Counted from the first letter of the stretch, positions 1 through 8,925 are shown. The stretch: DNA of 40,012 nt from Desulfosporosinus sp. UBA5188 (GCA_002413075.1 DHWG01000138.1:58092-98103), one strand, 5' to 3'. The notes: generated by a model not told the origin, from the letters alone. A program made the numbers and translations.

Positions 1-962
1 TTTTGCAGTATGGACGTTCGGCTATAGAGGGCACCATTGCCTACCAATAAGACTCGTTTTAACGCTCCAGTTTTAATTCTTTGCAAGATATCTCCGGCGA
101 AAACCACCGCTAAACAACCACATCCACTGCCGCCCGCATGGGCATCTTGGTTGGCGTTGTAAATCATAACCCCACAATCCTTGAACCAACTACCCATATC
201 TAGTCCATTTTTCTTAAGTACTTCCCCAGCAAGCGCAAATCCCACCGTTCCTAGATCTCCTGAGGCAATCAGGTCATAGTCCTTAGGTTTGCGCTGCATA
301 TCGTAGAGATGATTAAGAATTGTATCCGAGACCGCTGGAGCCATAGCTGCACCAATGTTATTGACATCACTCATCGCAAAATCAATGACCTTTCCGATCG
401 TTGCAGAAGTAATTCGGGGCCCCACGCCACTTCGTCCCAGAAGCACGCTTCCTGCTCCAGTCACCGTCCACTGATCGCTCATTGCCCGTTGTAAGCCCTT
501 TTCAGTTGGCGAACGGAACTGACGCTCTGCCGTATCATAATGACTGGATACGCCAATAAGAATATTTCTGGCAAACCCTCCGTCAATCAGCATGCTCCCA
601 ACGGCAAGACTTAGTGCCATCGTAGAACTAGCGCTGTATAAGCCGATAAATGGTAAAGTCATTTGACGTGCCGCAAAATTAGAGGTAGTAATTTGATCAA
701 GCAAATCTCCCGCTAACATAAAATCAATGTCTTCTTTAGGTATATTAGCTTGATCAATGGAACCCTGCAACGCCTCTTCAAGCATTTTTCGCTCCGCACA
801 TTCCCAAGATTTCTCACCGTTCAGACGGTTGTTCCATACTTTACTATAGGTTTTCCCGAGAGGACCTTGCCCTTCTTTAGGACCGACGACAGAATAAGAA
901 GATAAAATAACCGGGGGGTTAGCAAACACCACCGTCTGGTTTCCCATTCGTTTCAAATCCAT
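1..962 (-). CDS. spoVAD: Stage V sporulation protein AD, 3' end cut by window edge
   Basis: SpoVAD is a thiolase/ketosynthase-fold protein of the spore inner membrane SpoVA complex, which moves Ca-dipicolinic acid into the forespore and out again at germination. I translated the reverse strand by hand: about 320 residues are visible, against about 338 in Bacillus, so only the last 20 or so are missing. Recognisable pieces are NPPVILSSYSVVGPKEG near the start, YSASSTMALSLA near 110, and HAGGSGCGC in the C-terminal third. I chose ATG at 962, about 12 bases after GAGGAG; the in-frame ATG at 974 touches that site and is too close. The gene diverges from the CNNM gene, and no spoVAC lies upstream, so spoVAD looks like the first gene of its transcript here. 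The family call is firm; the exact start is less so. Confidence 0.93.
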   Translation of the reverse strand, partial: MDLKRMGNQTVVFANPPVILSSYSVVGPKEGQGPLGKTYSKVWNNRLNGEKSWECAERKMLEEALQGSIDQANIPKEDIDFMLAGDLLDQITTSNFAARQMTLPFIGLYSASSTMALSLAVGSMLIDGGFARNILIGVSSHYDTAERQFRSPTEKGLQRAMSDQWTVTGAGSVLLGRSGVGPRITSATIGKVIDFAMSDVNNIGAAMAPAVSDTILNHLYDMQRKPKDYDLIASGDLGTVGFALAGEVLKKNGLDMGSWFKDCGVMIYNANQDAHAGGSGCGCLAVVFAGDILQRIKTGALKRVLLVGNGALYSRTSILQ

Positions 963-1299
963 CCAGCAACTCATCTCCTCATAACATACAGAAATTTGAT
1001 CTAATAGATTTTAGAACTTTATGATAAGTTCTAAATAGTATTTCCTCAATTACTCAACCTTACTGCATAATCTTGAGAAATTGAGAAGTCGGTTTCTTTT
1101 GGATGACCGTAGAGCTTTTGGGACATTACCAATGATGATATAGAGCGGTGTTTCAAGCAATAAATATGATTTAAGGGGAATTTATGAAAATAGAAACTAA
1201 TATTAATTAAAAATATGATATATAATTATCTTGATATAAAATACAAATAATATAGAGAGACAACCTTGTAAAGCTTCTGGAAATAAAAGGAGGATAATA
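963..1299. other. Divergent intergenic region with one inverted repeat
   Basis: This AT-rich gap lies between the divergent spoVAD and CNNM genes. It holds a perfect 10-base inverted repeat, TTTAGAACTT at 1010-1019 and AAGTTCTAAA at 1026-1035 with a 6-base loop, in the spoVAD leader. It could be an operator or a small mRNA hairpin. I could not place a convincing promoter for either gene, and saw no small coding region with a ribosome binding site. Confidence 0.6.
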
Positions 1300-2616
1300 A
1301 TTATCGAAGGTCTGCTCGGGAGTTTCATAAAGATTTTAATTGCTTTATTGTTGGTTGGAGTGAATGGATTGTTCGTCGCCGCTGAATTTTCAATGGTTAA
1401 AGTACGTAAGACACACTTGGCGGAGCTGGCGGAGAATGGTTCTCGGAGAGCGAAAAGCGCACTTGATGTTGCCTCACAACTTGATGCTTACCTATCGGCC
1501 TGTCAACTTGGTATTACGCTGGCTTCCTTGGGCTTAGGTTGGCTTGGTGAACCGGCAATTGCTAGTCTAATCGAACCATTATTTGTGAGCTTTGGTGGTA
1601 AGAGTTTGATCTATACACATACCATTGCTTCAGCAATAGCCTTCTTAACGATCTCGTTCTTACACATAGTTCTGGGAGAACTTGTCCCTAAATCGCTGGC
1701 AATCCAGAAGGCCGAAAGCATTGCACTGGCTACCGCGGCCCCCTTAAAGGCTTTTTACTTTGTTTTTTATCCAGTTATTTGGGCACTCAATCATATAGCG
1801 AACCTAGTTTTGCATATCATGAGAATTCAACCGGCCAATGAGGCGGATCTATCACATAGTGAAGAAGAACTACGAATGTTGGTGGATGCCAGTCAAAAGT
1901 ATGGCTATCTCGATACAATGGAAGGTAAACTCTTGGATAATGTCTTTGAGTTTTCGGACCGCATCGCGAGTGAAGTAATGATTCCACGCCAAGATATGGT
2001 GTGTCTTTTCATACAGGATACGTTTGAGGAGATTCTCGAGGTGTTAAAAGAATATGGACATACACGTTATTTGTTGTGTGATGATGATAAAGACAATGTT
2101 CTGGGATTAGTCCATATGCGGGACATCATTCGGTTACAGGAACAGGTTGGAGAGAAAAATATTACGGATATTAAGCGAGATATCCTGGCGGTTCCAGAAG
2201 GAATGCCCATTTCTCATCTTGTACAGAGAATGCGGAGCCAACGAACCCATATGGCGGTTATTGTTGATGAATTCGGCGGTTCCGCGGGGCTGGTTACCCT
2301 TGAGGATATGCTCGAAGAATTGGTCGGGGAAATTTTCGATGAATTTGAGTCTGAACAACCGGAAATTCAGAAAGTCTCCGGAAATGAATATATACTCAAT
2401 GGTCGAGTCTTATTGGAAGAAGTCTCAGAAATGTTGGAAATTGTTCTCGAGGAAAATACCGTTTCTACAATCGGTGGATATATTTTCTCACGGTTAGGTA
2501 GAAAGCCAGTTAAGGGGGATAATGTTTATTTCGATGGGTTTAACTTTGGAGTTCTAGAGGTTGCTGGGTATAGAATTACGAAAGTTAAGGTCATGAAAAA
2601 GTCCCTCGATAGTTAA
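1300..2616 (+). CDS. CNNM/CBS-domain membrane protein (CorC/HlyC family)
   Basis: This is a hemolysin-C/CorC-type protein: an N-terminal CNNM (DUF21) membrane domain with about four hydrophobic segments (residues 1-190), a CBS pair (about 220-340) and a C-terminal CorC_HlyC domain (about 350-435). The family is linked to Mg2+/Co2+ homeostasis or efflux. GLFVAAEF, LASLGLGWLGEP and VDEFGGSAGLVTLED are typical motifs. The start is odd. AAAAGGAGG (1285-1293) is a strong ribosome binding site, yet the next in-frame codons are ATA, ATA, ATT (1300), ATC (1303), with no ATG, GTG or TTG until TTG at 1348, 54 bases away and inside the first membrane segment. I take ATT 1300 (or ATC 1303) as the likely start, giving about 438 residues. 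Transcription ends at the palindrome at 2695-2740. Confidence 0.9.
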   Translation: MIEGLLGSFIKILIALLLVGVNGLFVAAEFSMVKVRKTHLAELAENGSRRAKSALDVASQLDAYLSACQLGITLASLGLGWLGEPAIASLIEPLFVSFGGKSLIYTHTIASAIAFLTISFLHIVLGELVPKSLAIQKAESIALATAAPLKAFYFVFYPVIWALNHIANLVLHIMRIQPANEADLSHSEEELRMLVDASQKYGYLDTMEGKLLDNVFEFSDRIASEVMIPRQDMVCLFIQDTFEEILEVLKEYGHTRYLLCDDDKDNVLGLVHMRDIIRLQEQVGEKNITDIKRDILAVPEGMPISHLVQRMRSQRTHMAVIVDEFGGSAGLVTLEDMLEELVGEIFDEFESEQPEIQKVSGNEYILNGRVLLEEVSEMLEIVLEENTVSTIGGYIFSRLGRKPVKGDNVYFDGFNFGVLEVAGYRITKVKVMKKSLDS

Positions 2617-2694
2617 AGTGAAGTCCACGACAATCATGAGAAGCTGTAATTTGGCCCATTGGCAAAGAAATCATGACAAACACTTATGGAAATA

Positions 2695-2740
2695 AAATAA
2701 TCAAGAGGCTCTTGTCATGACAAGAGCCTCTTGATTATTT
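2695..2740. terminator. Perfect palindromic bidirectional terminator
   Basis: A 46-base perfect palindrome: a 23-base arm at 2695-2717 containing CAAGAGGCTCTTGTCA and its exact complement at 2718-2740. It starts with A-rich and ends with T-rich sequence, so it can act as an intrinsic terminator in both directions. It sits between the convergent CNNM gene and uracil permease gene. Confidence 0.9.
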
Positions 2741-2753
2741 GCGTTTGCGTTGT

Positions 2754-3986
2754 TTACTTCTTCTTAAAGGTCGTAGTTTCGACGGGCTTGGGTTGCCCTT
2801 TCAGGACAAGGTTCAAGGTAATCCCCACAATGGTTGCCCATGCGACTCCGTGTGTCGGCAATCCGATTCCAAGGGCAAAGATTACAGACGCTATGATAAG
2901 GTTTTTGTTATCTGAAAGATCTACCTTTGCCTCGATAAGAGTCCGTAAACCTGTCGTACCGATCATCCCGAACAGGAGGATCGTGACCCCACCCATCACG
3001 GCAGTGGGTATGGACATGATCGCAGCTTGCAAGGGGTTTAACATGCTAAAGATGATCGCGAGGGTTGCTGCCACCCAAATGTTGAACGTGCTGTACACTT
3101 TAGTCACGGCTAACACACCAATGTTTTCACCATAAGTGGTGACTGGAGGGCCTCCGAGGAAGCTTGCGACGACGGTGGCCAGACCGTTTCCTAAAAGAAC
3201 TCGGTGGAAGCCAGGGTTTTCAATGGGATCTGAGTGAGTAATATTTCCGAGCACAATCATATGGCCTAAATCTTCAATGATCGTTACCAAGGCGAGAGGG
3301 GCCATAGTCAAGAGGGCTACTTTATCAAAGCTGGGTAATTGGAAACCACTTCCCAGTTTGACCGGGAAGATGAAAAGTTGACTCAACGAGGCATAGATTG
3401 GATTGAAGTCGACGAGGCCCATGAAAGAAGCGACGGCATATCCGGCGAGGATGGCCACGAGGATCGGGATGATTTTTAAGAAGCCTTTAGCATACACCGA
3501 GAGTAAAGCCGCAACGGCTAAAGTGAAGGCGGCAATCGGCCAGTTTTTTGAGGCCATACTAATGGCCACGGGCGTCAAACTTAGACCGATGATGGCTACG
3601 ACTGGACCGGCAACGATTGGGGGGACGATTTTATGAATCCAGCGTGTCCCAAAGGCAGCCATAAGAAAATAGATAATGACATACACCATACCGACGGCTA
3701 AAACGCCACCCATGGCTGCGGTAGGATTATGATTTGTCTGAACAAAGGTCGTTAAGGCCGCAATGTAGGCGAAAGATGAACCGAGATAAGCGGGGATCCG
3801 ACTTTTCGTGAGTAAAAGAAATATTATTGTGCCAACTCCTGAAGAAAGTAGCGCAACAGATGGGCTTAGTCCTGTCAAAAATGGGACAAGAACTGTAGCA
3901 CCAAACATCGCAAAGACGTGTTGCAAGCCGAGAGGGATGGCCTGGACAAGGGGAAGTTTTTCGTGGATTTGAACTTCTGTAGACAT
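2754..3986 (-). CDS. uraA: Uracil permease (NCS2 family)
   Basis: A 410-residue nucleobase:cation symporter of the NCS2 (UraA/PyrP) family, which imports uracil across the cytoplasmic membrane. Visible family signs are the N-terminal LGLQHVFAMFGATVLVP, the run of 12-14 hydrophobic segments, PVVAIIGLSLTPVA and GGPPVTTYGENIGV. I chose ATG 3986 because AGGAGG lies six bases before it; the longer frame from 4010 has no ribosome site. The leader carries a PyrR-type attenuator (4009-4096), which supports uracil rather than xanthine as substrate and predicts repression when UMP is plentiful. The gene stands alone on this strand and ends at the shared palindromic terminator. pyrR itself is not in the window. 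Confidence 0.93.
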   Translation of the reverse strand: MSTEVQIHEKLPLVQAIPLGLQHVFAMFGATVLVPFLTGLSPSVALLSSGVGTIIFLLLTKSRIPAYLGSSFAYIAALTTFVQTNHNPTAAMGGVLAVGMVYVIIYFLMAAFGTRWIHKIVPPIVAGPVVAIIGLSLTPVAISMASKNWPIAAFTLAVAALLSVYAKGFLKIIPILVAILAGYAVASFMGLVDFNPIYASLSQLFIFPVKLGSGFQLPSFDKVALLTMAPLALVTIIEDLGHMIVLGNITHSDPIENPGFHRVLLGNGLATVVASFLGGPPVTTYGENIGVLAVTKVYSTFNIWVAATLAIIFSMLNPLQAAIMSIPTAVMGGVTILLFGMIGTTGLRTLIEAKVDLSDNKNLIIASVIFALGIGLPTHGVAWATIVGITLNLVLKGQPKPVETTTFKKK

Positions 3987-4008
3987 GGTATACCTCCTCT
4001 TTTTATAC

Positions 4009-4096
4009 AAAAAACCTCTTCCCTGCCCGCAAGCAAGAAAGAGGTGTCCATGTTGAACTCATGGTTCTCCATCCCCTTCTTAGTCTCACGGGACTA
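4009..4096 (-). promoter_or_regulatory. PyrR-binding attenuator leader
   Basis: Read on the minus strand, the leader contains AGTCCCGTGAGACTAAGAAG (4076-4095), which matches the conserved PyrR-binding loop seen in Bacillus pyr leaders. A short CCATG/CATGG hairpin (4048-4065) follows. Next comes a terminator stem, AACCTCTT paired with AAGAGGT across 4009-4046, followed by a T run and only about 20 bases before the permease start. By the known mechanism, PyrR with UMP would stabilise the first structure and allow the terminator to form. The mechanism is inferred from the motif. Confidence 0.85.
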
Positions 4097-4126
4097 ATTT
4101 AAAGGTTCAAGTATTTAACTTTGACG

Positions 4127-4156
4127 ATTATACCATAACTTCTTCTATTTTAACAA
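4127..4156 (-). promoter_or_regulatory. Sigma-A promoter of uracil permease
   Basis: On the minus strand TTGTTA (4156-4151) and TATAAT (4132-4127) are separated by 18 bases. Transcription would start near 4120, about 25 bases before the PyrR-binding loop, which is the expected geometry for an attenuated pyr leader. Confidence 0.75.
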
Positions 4157-4180
4157 GAGGCTATTCATCCCTAGAAGCAT

Positions 4181-4208
4181 TGTACGACATCGACCTGTAC
4201 GACATCGA
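4181..4208. repeat. 13-base tandem direct repeat
   Basis: TGTACGACATCGA occurs twice, at 4181-4193 and 4196-4208, a 15-base period. It lies between the divergent promoters of the uracil permease and priA. It could be a pair of regulator half-sites on one face of the helix, or chance slippage; nothing else supports either. Confidence 0.6.
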
Positions 4209-4283
4209 TGGCGAATTTAGTGAGATAATAATTTAACTTAATTTTGTAGCCATTATAAATAATCACAAAATCCTAATAATTTA

Positions 4284-4311
4284 TTCAAGGTGGACTATGA
4301 TATAATATAAT
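4284..4311 (+). promoter_or_regulatory. Possible promoter of the priA operon
   Basis: Two overlapping TATAAT boxes (4301-4306 and 4306-4311) lie about 45 bases before priA. The best -35 for the second is TTCAAG at 4284-4289 with a 16-base spacer. The -35 match is poor, so the call rests on the -10 boxes and on position at the head of a long plus-strand gene run. Confidence 0.4.
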
Positions 4312-4357
4312 GCAAATAAAAATTTGGTTAATCATTTGACTCGTAAGGAGGCGTCGT

Positions 4358-6625
4358 ATGTATCGTTATGCTGAAGTATTGATTGATGTAGCAAATCGGC
4401 GCCTAGATCAAAGTTATCATTATCTTATTCCTGAATCTCTTGAGTTGAAAATAGGGATGCGGGTTCTCGTTACGCTCCAGAACCGTAAAATCCAGGGACT
4501 TGTTGTAAATCTGACGAATGATTTACCGGAGGAACTAGCGTCTGTGAAGCTCAAACCTGTGTTAGAAGGATTGGGTATGGACAGTCTCGTTCCATCCGAT
4601 CTGATTGAACTGGCCCATTGGTTAGCGCAAACGACCATTTGTTCAATGGCTCAAAGCTTACATACGGTTTGGCCACTGCTCAATGGGAAAGTTGAAGAGT
4701 GGATTATTCCACTAGCAGCCCTCACAGACCCCGATGTGCAAACGTTGAAGTGGCTAGATATAGAGGCCTTTCGAGCCATTAAAGTGCTTAACCGTGCGCG
4801 CAATAGGGGGATACCGATTAAAACCTTCATTAGGCGAGCCGCTATATCGGAGGCAGCGCTCGAGAAGCTTCTCCAAGCCGGATGGGTAAAGAAAGAAGCC
4901 CGCTTTGTATCAATAGGGGAAGGCCCTGTGAGAAAAAAATCCCTCGGTGAAGCGTCTTTAAAACGTAAGAGCTCAGCGGGTAGAACGTATGAATTATCTG
5001 GGGAGCAAGCAACAGCCGTAAAAAATGTGTTGACGGCCTTAGCGGAGGGCTCGCCCCAGACTATTCTGTTGCATGGTGTGACAGGTAGTGGAAAAACGGA
5101 TGTTTATCTTGAGTTAATAGCGCAGGTTCTTACCCAAGGTGGCGATGCAATTCTTCTGGTACCAGAAATTTCCTTGACCTCTCAAGTTGCCCGTTATTTT
5201 GAAACCCGATTTGGTGATCAGGTTATTATATTGCACTCTCGTTTACGACCGAGGGAAAAGATGAAAGCCTGGGAGGATATTTTGGTAGGTCAAAAGCGGA
5301 TCGTCATTGGCACTCGTTCGGCAGTGTTTGCCCCTCTACCCCATTTAAGGCTCATCATTTTGGATGAGGAACATGATGGTGCATATAAGCAAGATGAGAA
5401 CCCCAAATACCATGCGCGTGATGTCGCTCGCAAACGGATGGAACAGAGAAAGGGCGTCGTCTTGCTCGGCAGTGCAACGCCCTCATTGGAAGCTTATGCT
5501 GCCGCACAATCTGGTAAAATACGTAGACTCACTATGACTCAACGGATCGGCGAAAGTACCCTGCCACCGGTTGAGATCGTGGATATGAGGGAAGAACTTA
5601 TGCAGGGAAATCGCAGTATGTTTTCCCGTCTGATGCAACAAAAGCTGCGTGAAAGGTTAGAGCGGGGCGAGCAATCAATGCTCTTCCTGAATCGCAGAGG
5701 ATATTCTACCTTCGTGGTTTGTCGAGAATGTGGCTATGTAGTCAGTTGCCCAAATTGCGATATTACTCTGACGTATCATAGCCAAGGTCAAGCTATGCGC
5801 TGTCATTATTGTAATCACCAGGAACTCCCTCCTCTAACATGTCCGAAATGTGCTAGTCGATATATTCGGTTTTTTGGACAGGGAACGCAGCGTGTCGAAG
5901 AAGAATTACAGGGCTTACTTCCCGAGACGTCTATCTTGCGCTTAGACTTTGATACCACACGTTCTGGGGATGCACATCACGTGATCTTGGAGAGCTTCCG
6001 CCGTCAAGAAGCGTCGATCTTGGTCGGAACACAAATGATGGCGAAAGGACTGGATTTTCCAAATGTCACCTTAGTGGGGGTCATTGCCGCAGATCAAACC
6101 CTCAATATGCCAGATTTTCGGGCCAGAGAACGGACGTTTCAACTATTGACGCAGGTGGCAGGTCGAGCAGGTCGGAGCACTAAGCCGGGCGAGGTTGTCA
6201 TTCAAACGTATTCTCCCACAGATAGTGCCATCGTGAGAGCGGCACATCATGATTTTAAGGGGTTTTTCTGGGAAGAAATAAGCTATCGAAAAGAACGAAA
6301 CTATCCCCCGTATACCCATATTGTTCGTGTCCTGTTGCTCCATGAAAAAGAGGATCGGGTGATCAAGGCGGCCCACGATTTGGGGGCTTGTCTACAACAA
6401 GGAAGGTTAGACCGCACGTTAGGAAAGAATGAATTGGATATACTGGGTCCAGCACCTGCTGTATTTACCAGAATTAAGAATCAATGGCGCTGGCAAATAT
6501 CTGTCAAAGGCAGGCATCTAGACCTACTCAGGGCGTTCATACATCAAGGCGTTCAACGTTTTTACAAAGGCTCAGCCAGCAGCGGGATTATCTTGAATAT
6601 CGAAGTTGATCCACTTTCCAGCTAG
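4358..6625 (+). CDS. priA: Primosomal protein N' (PriA helicase)
   Basis: PriA is the 3'-to-5' DNA helicase that recognises stalled forks and reloads the replication machinery. The 755-residue product has the usual layout: an N-terminal 3'-DNA-binding domain and winged helix (about 1-200), a helicase core with Walker A GVTGSGKT near 241 and DEEH near 335, and a cysteine-rich zinc region (about 458-500) with CRECG, CPNC, CHYC and CPKC. The second helicase lobe has GTQMMAKGLDFP and VAGRAGR. The start at ATG 4358 follows TAAGGAGG with good spacing. It heads a run of co-directional genes, and priA next to def and fmt is a common Firmicute arrangement. Confidence 0.97.
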   Translation: MYRYAEVLIDVANRRLDQSYHYLIPESLELKIGMRVLVTLQNRKIQGLVVNLTNDLPEELASVKLKPVLEGLGMDSLVPSDLIELAHWLAQTTICSMAQSLHTVWPLLNGKVEEWIIPLAALTDPDVQTLKWLDIEAFRAIKVLNRARNRGIPIKTFIRRAAISEAALEKLLQAGWVKKEARFVSIGEGPVRKKSLGEASLKRKSSAGRTYELSGEQATAVKNVLTALAEGSPQTILLHGVTGSGKTDVYLELIAQVLTQGGDAILLVPEISLTSQVARYFETRFGDQVIILHSRLRPREKMKAWEDILVGQKRIVIGTRSAVFAPLPHLRLIILDEEHDGAYKQDENPKYHARDVARKRMEQRKGVVLLGSATPSLEAYAAAQSGKIRRLTMTQRIGESTLPPVEIVDMREELMQGNRSMFSRLMQQKLRERLERGEQSMLFLNRRGYSTFVVCRECGYVVSCPNCDITLTYHSQGQAMRCHYCNHQELPPLTCPKCASRYIRFFGQGTQRVEEELQGLLPETSILRLDFDTTRSGDAHHVILESFRRQEASILVGTQMMAKGLDFPNVTLVGVIAADQTLNMPDFRARERTFQLLTQVAGRAGRSTKPGEVVIQTYSPTDSAIVRAAHHDFKGFFWEEISYRKERNYPPYTHIVRVLLLHEKEDRVIKAAHDLGACLQQGRLDRTLGKNELDILGPAPAVFTRIKNQWRWQISVKGRHLDLLRAFIHQGVQRFYKGSASSGIILNIEVDPLSS

Positions 6626-6710
6626 AAGACATCGACTTAGGGGCTAGTCATAGAATATAATAATATTAGGACACGGAATTATGGGTTGACTGAAAGGGAG
6701 TAACAAGGCA

Positions 6711-7163
6711 ATGGCTGTATATAAAATTGTAGAAATTGGTGCAGATGTTTTACGACTCAAGGCAAAAACGGTAAAAGAGGTTAACCCGTCCATCATAAAA
6801 CTCTTAGACAACATGATCGATACCTTGCATGCGGCTGATGGCGTAGGCCTAGCGGCCCCCCAGATTGGGGTCTCTAAGCGGGTCATCATTGTAAAGGTGG
6901 ATGACGTGCTTGTTGAACTGATTAATCCGGTCGTTTTAGAAAGCGCGGGACAAAACAGTGCTGAGGAAGGGTGCCTTAGTATCCCGAATGTCACAGGAGA
7001 TGTCCTAAGACCTGCTAAAGTCCGTGTTCAGGGGATAAATCGTTACGGACAAATGGTAGACTTTCAGGCGGAGCGTTTGTTGGCTCGCGCTTTGCAACAT
7101 GAGATAGACCATCTTGAAGGAATATTGTTTGTTGATGTCGCGAAGAAGACATACCGTAGTTAA
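6711..7163 (+). CDS. def: Peptide deformylase
   Basis: Peptide deformylase removes the formyl group from the N-terminal methionine of new proteins. All three metal-site motifs are present: GVGLAAPQIG (about 44-53), EGCLSIP (about 85-91, cysteine ligand) and QHEIDHLEG with HEIDH at 130-134 (two histidine ligands and the catalytic glutamate). At 150 residues it is a normal bacterial type 1 enzyme. ATG 6711 follows AAAGGGAG. It lies 85 bases after priA and 47 before fmt, which makes the formyl group that Def later removes, so the pair work as opposite ends of one pathway. Confidence 0.97.
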   Translation: MAVYKIVEIGADVLRLKAKTVKEVNPSIIKLLDNMIDTLHAADGVGLAAPQIGVSKRVIIVKVDDVLVELINPVVLESAGQNSAEEGCLSIPNVTGDVLRPAKVRVQGINRYGQMVDFQAERLLARALQHEIDHLEGILFVDVAKKTYRS

Positions 7164-7210
7164 ATAAAGCGCGGATCACGAACAGCGAACCACAAGTAGG
7201 GGGATTAGCT

Positions 7211-8173
7211 ATGCGATTAGTTTTTATGGGCACACCAGATTTTTCAGTACCTTCTTTACGGGCCCTTGTTCAGGGCGGACATGAAGTGGTGGGTGTCTTT
7301 ACACAACCTGATCGACCGTGCGGGCGTGGGAAAAAATTAAAACCTAGTCCGGTAAAAGTAGCGGCTGAAGAACTTGGTTTGGCTATTTTTCAACCGGAAA
7401 AAATAAAGGAACAAGCAGCAATCAATCAGCTAAAGGCGTTAGCCCCCGATTGCATTATTGTCGTTGCTTACGGACAAATCTTATCCAGAGAAATTTTACA
7501 ACTGCCGACAAAAGGGTGTATCAACGTTCACGCTTCGTTACTTCCTGTCTATCGTGGGGCAGCACCCATTCATTGGGCTGTCATGAGGGGGGAGATCTGT
7601 ACCGGAGTGACCACCATGTTGATGGATGAAGGTTTAGATACAGGAGACATGTTACTGAAACGAGAAGTGTTTATCACGGATGAAGCAACAACGGGCGAGC
7701 TTCATGATGAACTAATGGCCATAGGCGGAGAACTTCTTATAGAAACGTTAGATCAGTTAGAAGTGGGTACGCTCATGGCGACACCACAATCGGGACCGTC
7801 AAATTATGCGCCCCTTCTAAGACGTGGACATGAAGGTCTTGATTGGTCGCGTGGAGCGGTTGATCTGCATAATCAGGTTCGGGGGCTAAACCCTTGGCCG
7901 GGTGCGTTTGCAACCTTCCGAGGCGAGAATCTTAAGATCTGGAGAAGCACTCCCTTGCCTAGGACGAATGTGTCGACCGAGACGGTAGCGTTTTCAGAGG
8001 TGGCGACGGCCGAGCCGGGTCAAATTCTTCAGGTGTTGGAAGATCGTCTCGTGGTTCAAACAGGGGACGGAGTCCTGCAGATTCTGGAGGTCCAACCAGC
8101 AGGAAAACGCGCCATGCCAGCTAGGGATTTTTTCAATGGCCGACATGGCCAGATTGGAGAAAAACTAGAGTAG
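7211..8173 (+). CDS. fmt: Methionyl-tRNA formyltransferase
   Basis: Fmt transfers a formyl group from 10-formyltetrahydrofolate to initiator Met-tRNA. The 320-residue protein has the N-terminal Rossmann-like formyltransferase domain, with the catalytic Asn-His pair in NVHASLLPVYRGAAPIHWAV (Asn near 105, His near 107) and the Asp in DEGLDTGDM (near 143). The OB-fold C-terminal domain that binds tRNA starts near 205 with LNPWPGAF. ATG 7211 follows TAGGGGGA. The length matches the E. coli and B. subtilis enzymes (about 315). Confidence 0.97.
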   Translation: MRLVFMGTPDFSVPSLRALVQGGHEVVGVFTQPDRPCGRGKKLKPSPVKVAAEELGLAIFQPEKIKEQAAINQLKALAPDCIIVVAYGQILSREILQLPTKGCINVHASLLPVYRGAAPIHWAVMRGEICTGVTTMLMDEGLDTGDMLLKREVFITDEATTGELHDELMAIGGELLIETLDQLEVGTLMATPQSGPSNYAPLLRRGHEGLDWSRGAVDLHNQVRGLNPWPGAFATFRGENLKIWRSTPLPRTNVSTETVAFSEVATAEPGQILQVLEDRLVVQTGDGVLQILEVQPAGKRAMPARDFFNGRHGQIGEKLE

Positions 8174-8235
8174 GGAAAATTGGCACGTAGACAGTCCACG
8201 ATGCTTAAATATTTAGTGAAAACGGAGGTCAAAGT

Positions 8236-8925
8236 ATGTTTTATTGGGACGGCACGATTTTTCTCTTAATTCCAGCCATATTACTGTCTCTATACGCTCA
8301 ATATAAAATATCGTCGACTTACAAAAAATACTCTAAAATCCGTTCCCAATCTGGGATTACGGGGGCACAAACTGCGCGAGACCTCTTGAATAGTAACGGG
8401 CTATACGATGTGCGAGTCGAACGGATCGGAGGAAGGCTTTCTGACCATTACGATCCACGGACCCGAGTTATTAACCTCAGTGAAGACGTCTATCAGGGCA
8501 ACTCGCTTGCATCCGTGGCAGTAGCAGCCCATGAAACGGGGCATGCCTTACAACACGCGGCAGAGTATATTCCCATGAAACTAAGGTCGTCCTTTGTCCC
8601 TGTCGCGAATCTCGGCAGCGGGGCCGGACCAATATTGATCATGGCGGGTCTTTTCATACCGAGTGTGGGCTGGCTCCTTACGTTAGGGATTTTCGCTTTT
8701 GCCTTTGCGGTCCTTTTTCAGATCATAACGCTTCCGGTAGAATTTAATGCTAGTCATAGGGCTTTGTCACTATTACAGGAGCGCAATATGTTGGGAAGTG
8801 AGGAAATTGGGGGGGCGCGCTCGGTGCTTAATGCCGCAGCGTTAACCTATGTTGCGGCGGCGTTCGCTGCAATACTTCAGTTAGTTCGGCTTATCCTGAT
8901 TTCACGAGGTCGAAGCGATGATTAA
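8236..8925 (+). CDS. Membrane zinc metallopeptidase, YugP family
   Basis: A 229-residue membrane peptidase of the YugP (neutral zinc metallopeptidase 2) family. The HEXXH motif is HETGH at 99-103 in VAAHETGHALQHA, and a downstream EFNASHRAL near 171 probably gives the third zinc ligand. There is a hydrophobic N-terminal segment (7-25) and three more after the active site (about 125-150, 150-170, 205-220). Physiological substrates of this family are not established. ATG 8236 follows ACGGAGG. It sits between fmt and rsmB in several clostridial genomes, and its end overlaps rsmB by 8 bases, so the two are probably co-translated. Confidence 0.9.
   Translation: MFYWDGTIFLLIPAILLSLYAQYKISSTYKKYSKIRSQSGITGAQTARDLLNSNGLYDVRVERIGGRLSDHYDPRTRVINLSEDVYQGNSLASVAVAAHETGHALQHAAEYIPMKLRSSFVPVANLGSGAGPILIMAGLFIPSVGWLLTLGIFAFAFAVLFQIITLPVEFNASHRALSLLQERNMLGSEEIGGARSVLNAAALTYVAAAFAAILQLVRLILISRGRSDD

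Noticed and set aside
309..494. 61-residue open frame on the plus strand
   Set aside because: It lies wholly inside spoVAD on the other strand, has no ribosome site and is not like any protein I know.
2134..2497. Two overlapping open frames inside the CNNM gene
   Set aside because: Both are shadows of the real frame, which codes for the CBS domains.
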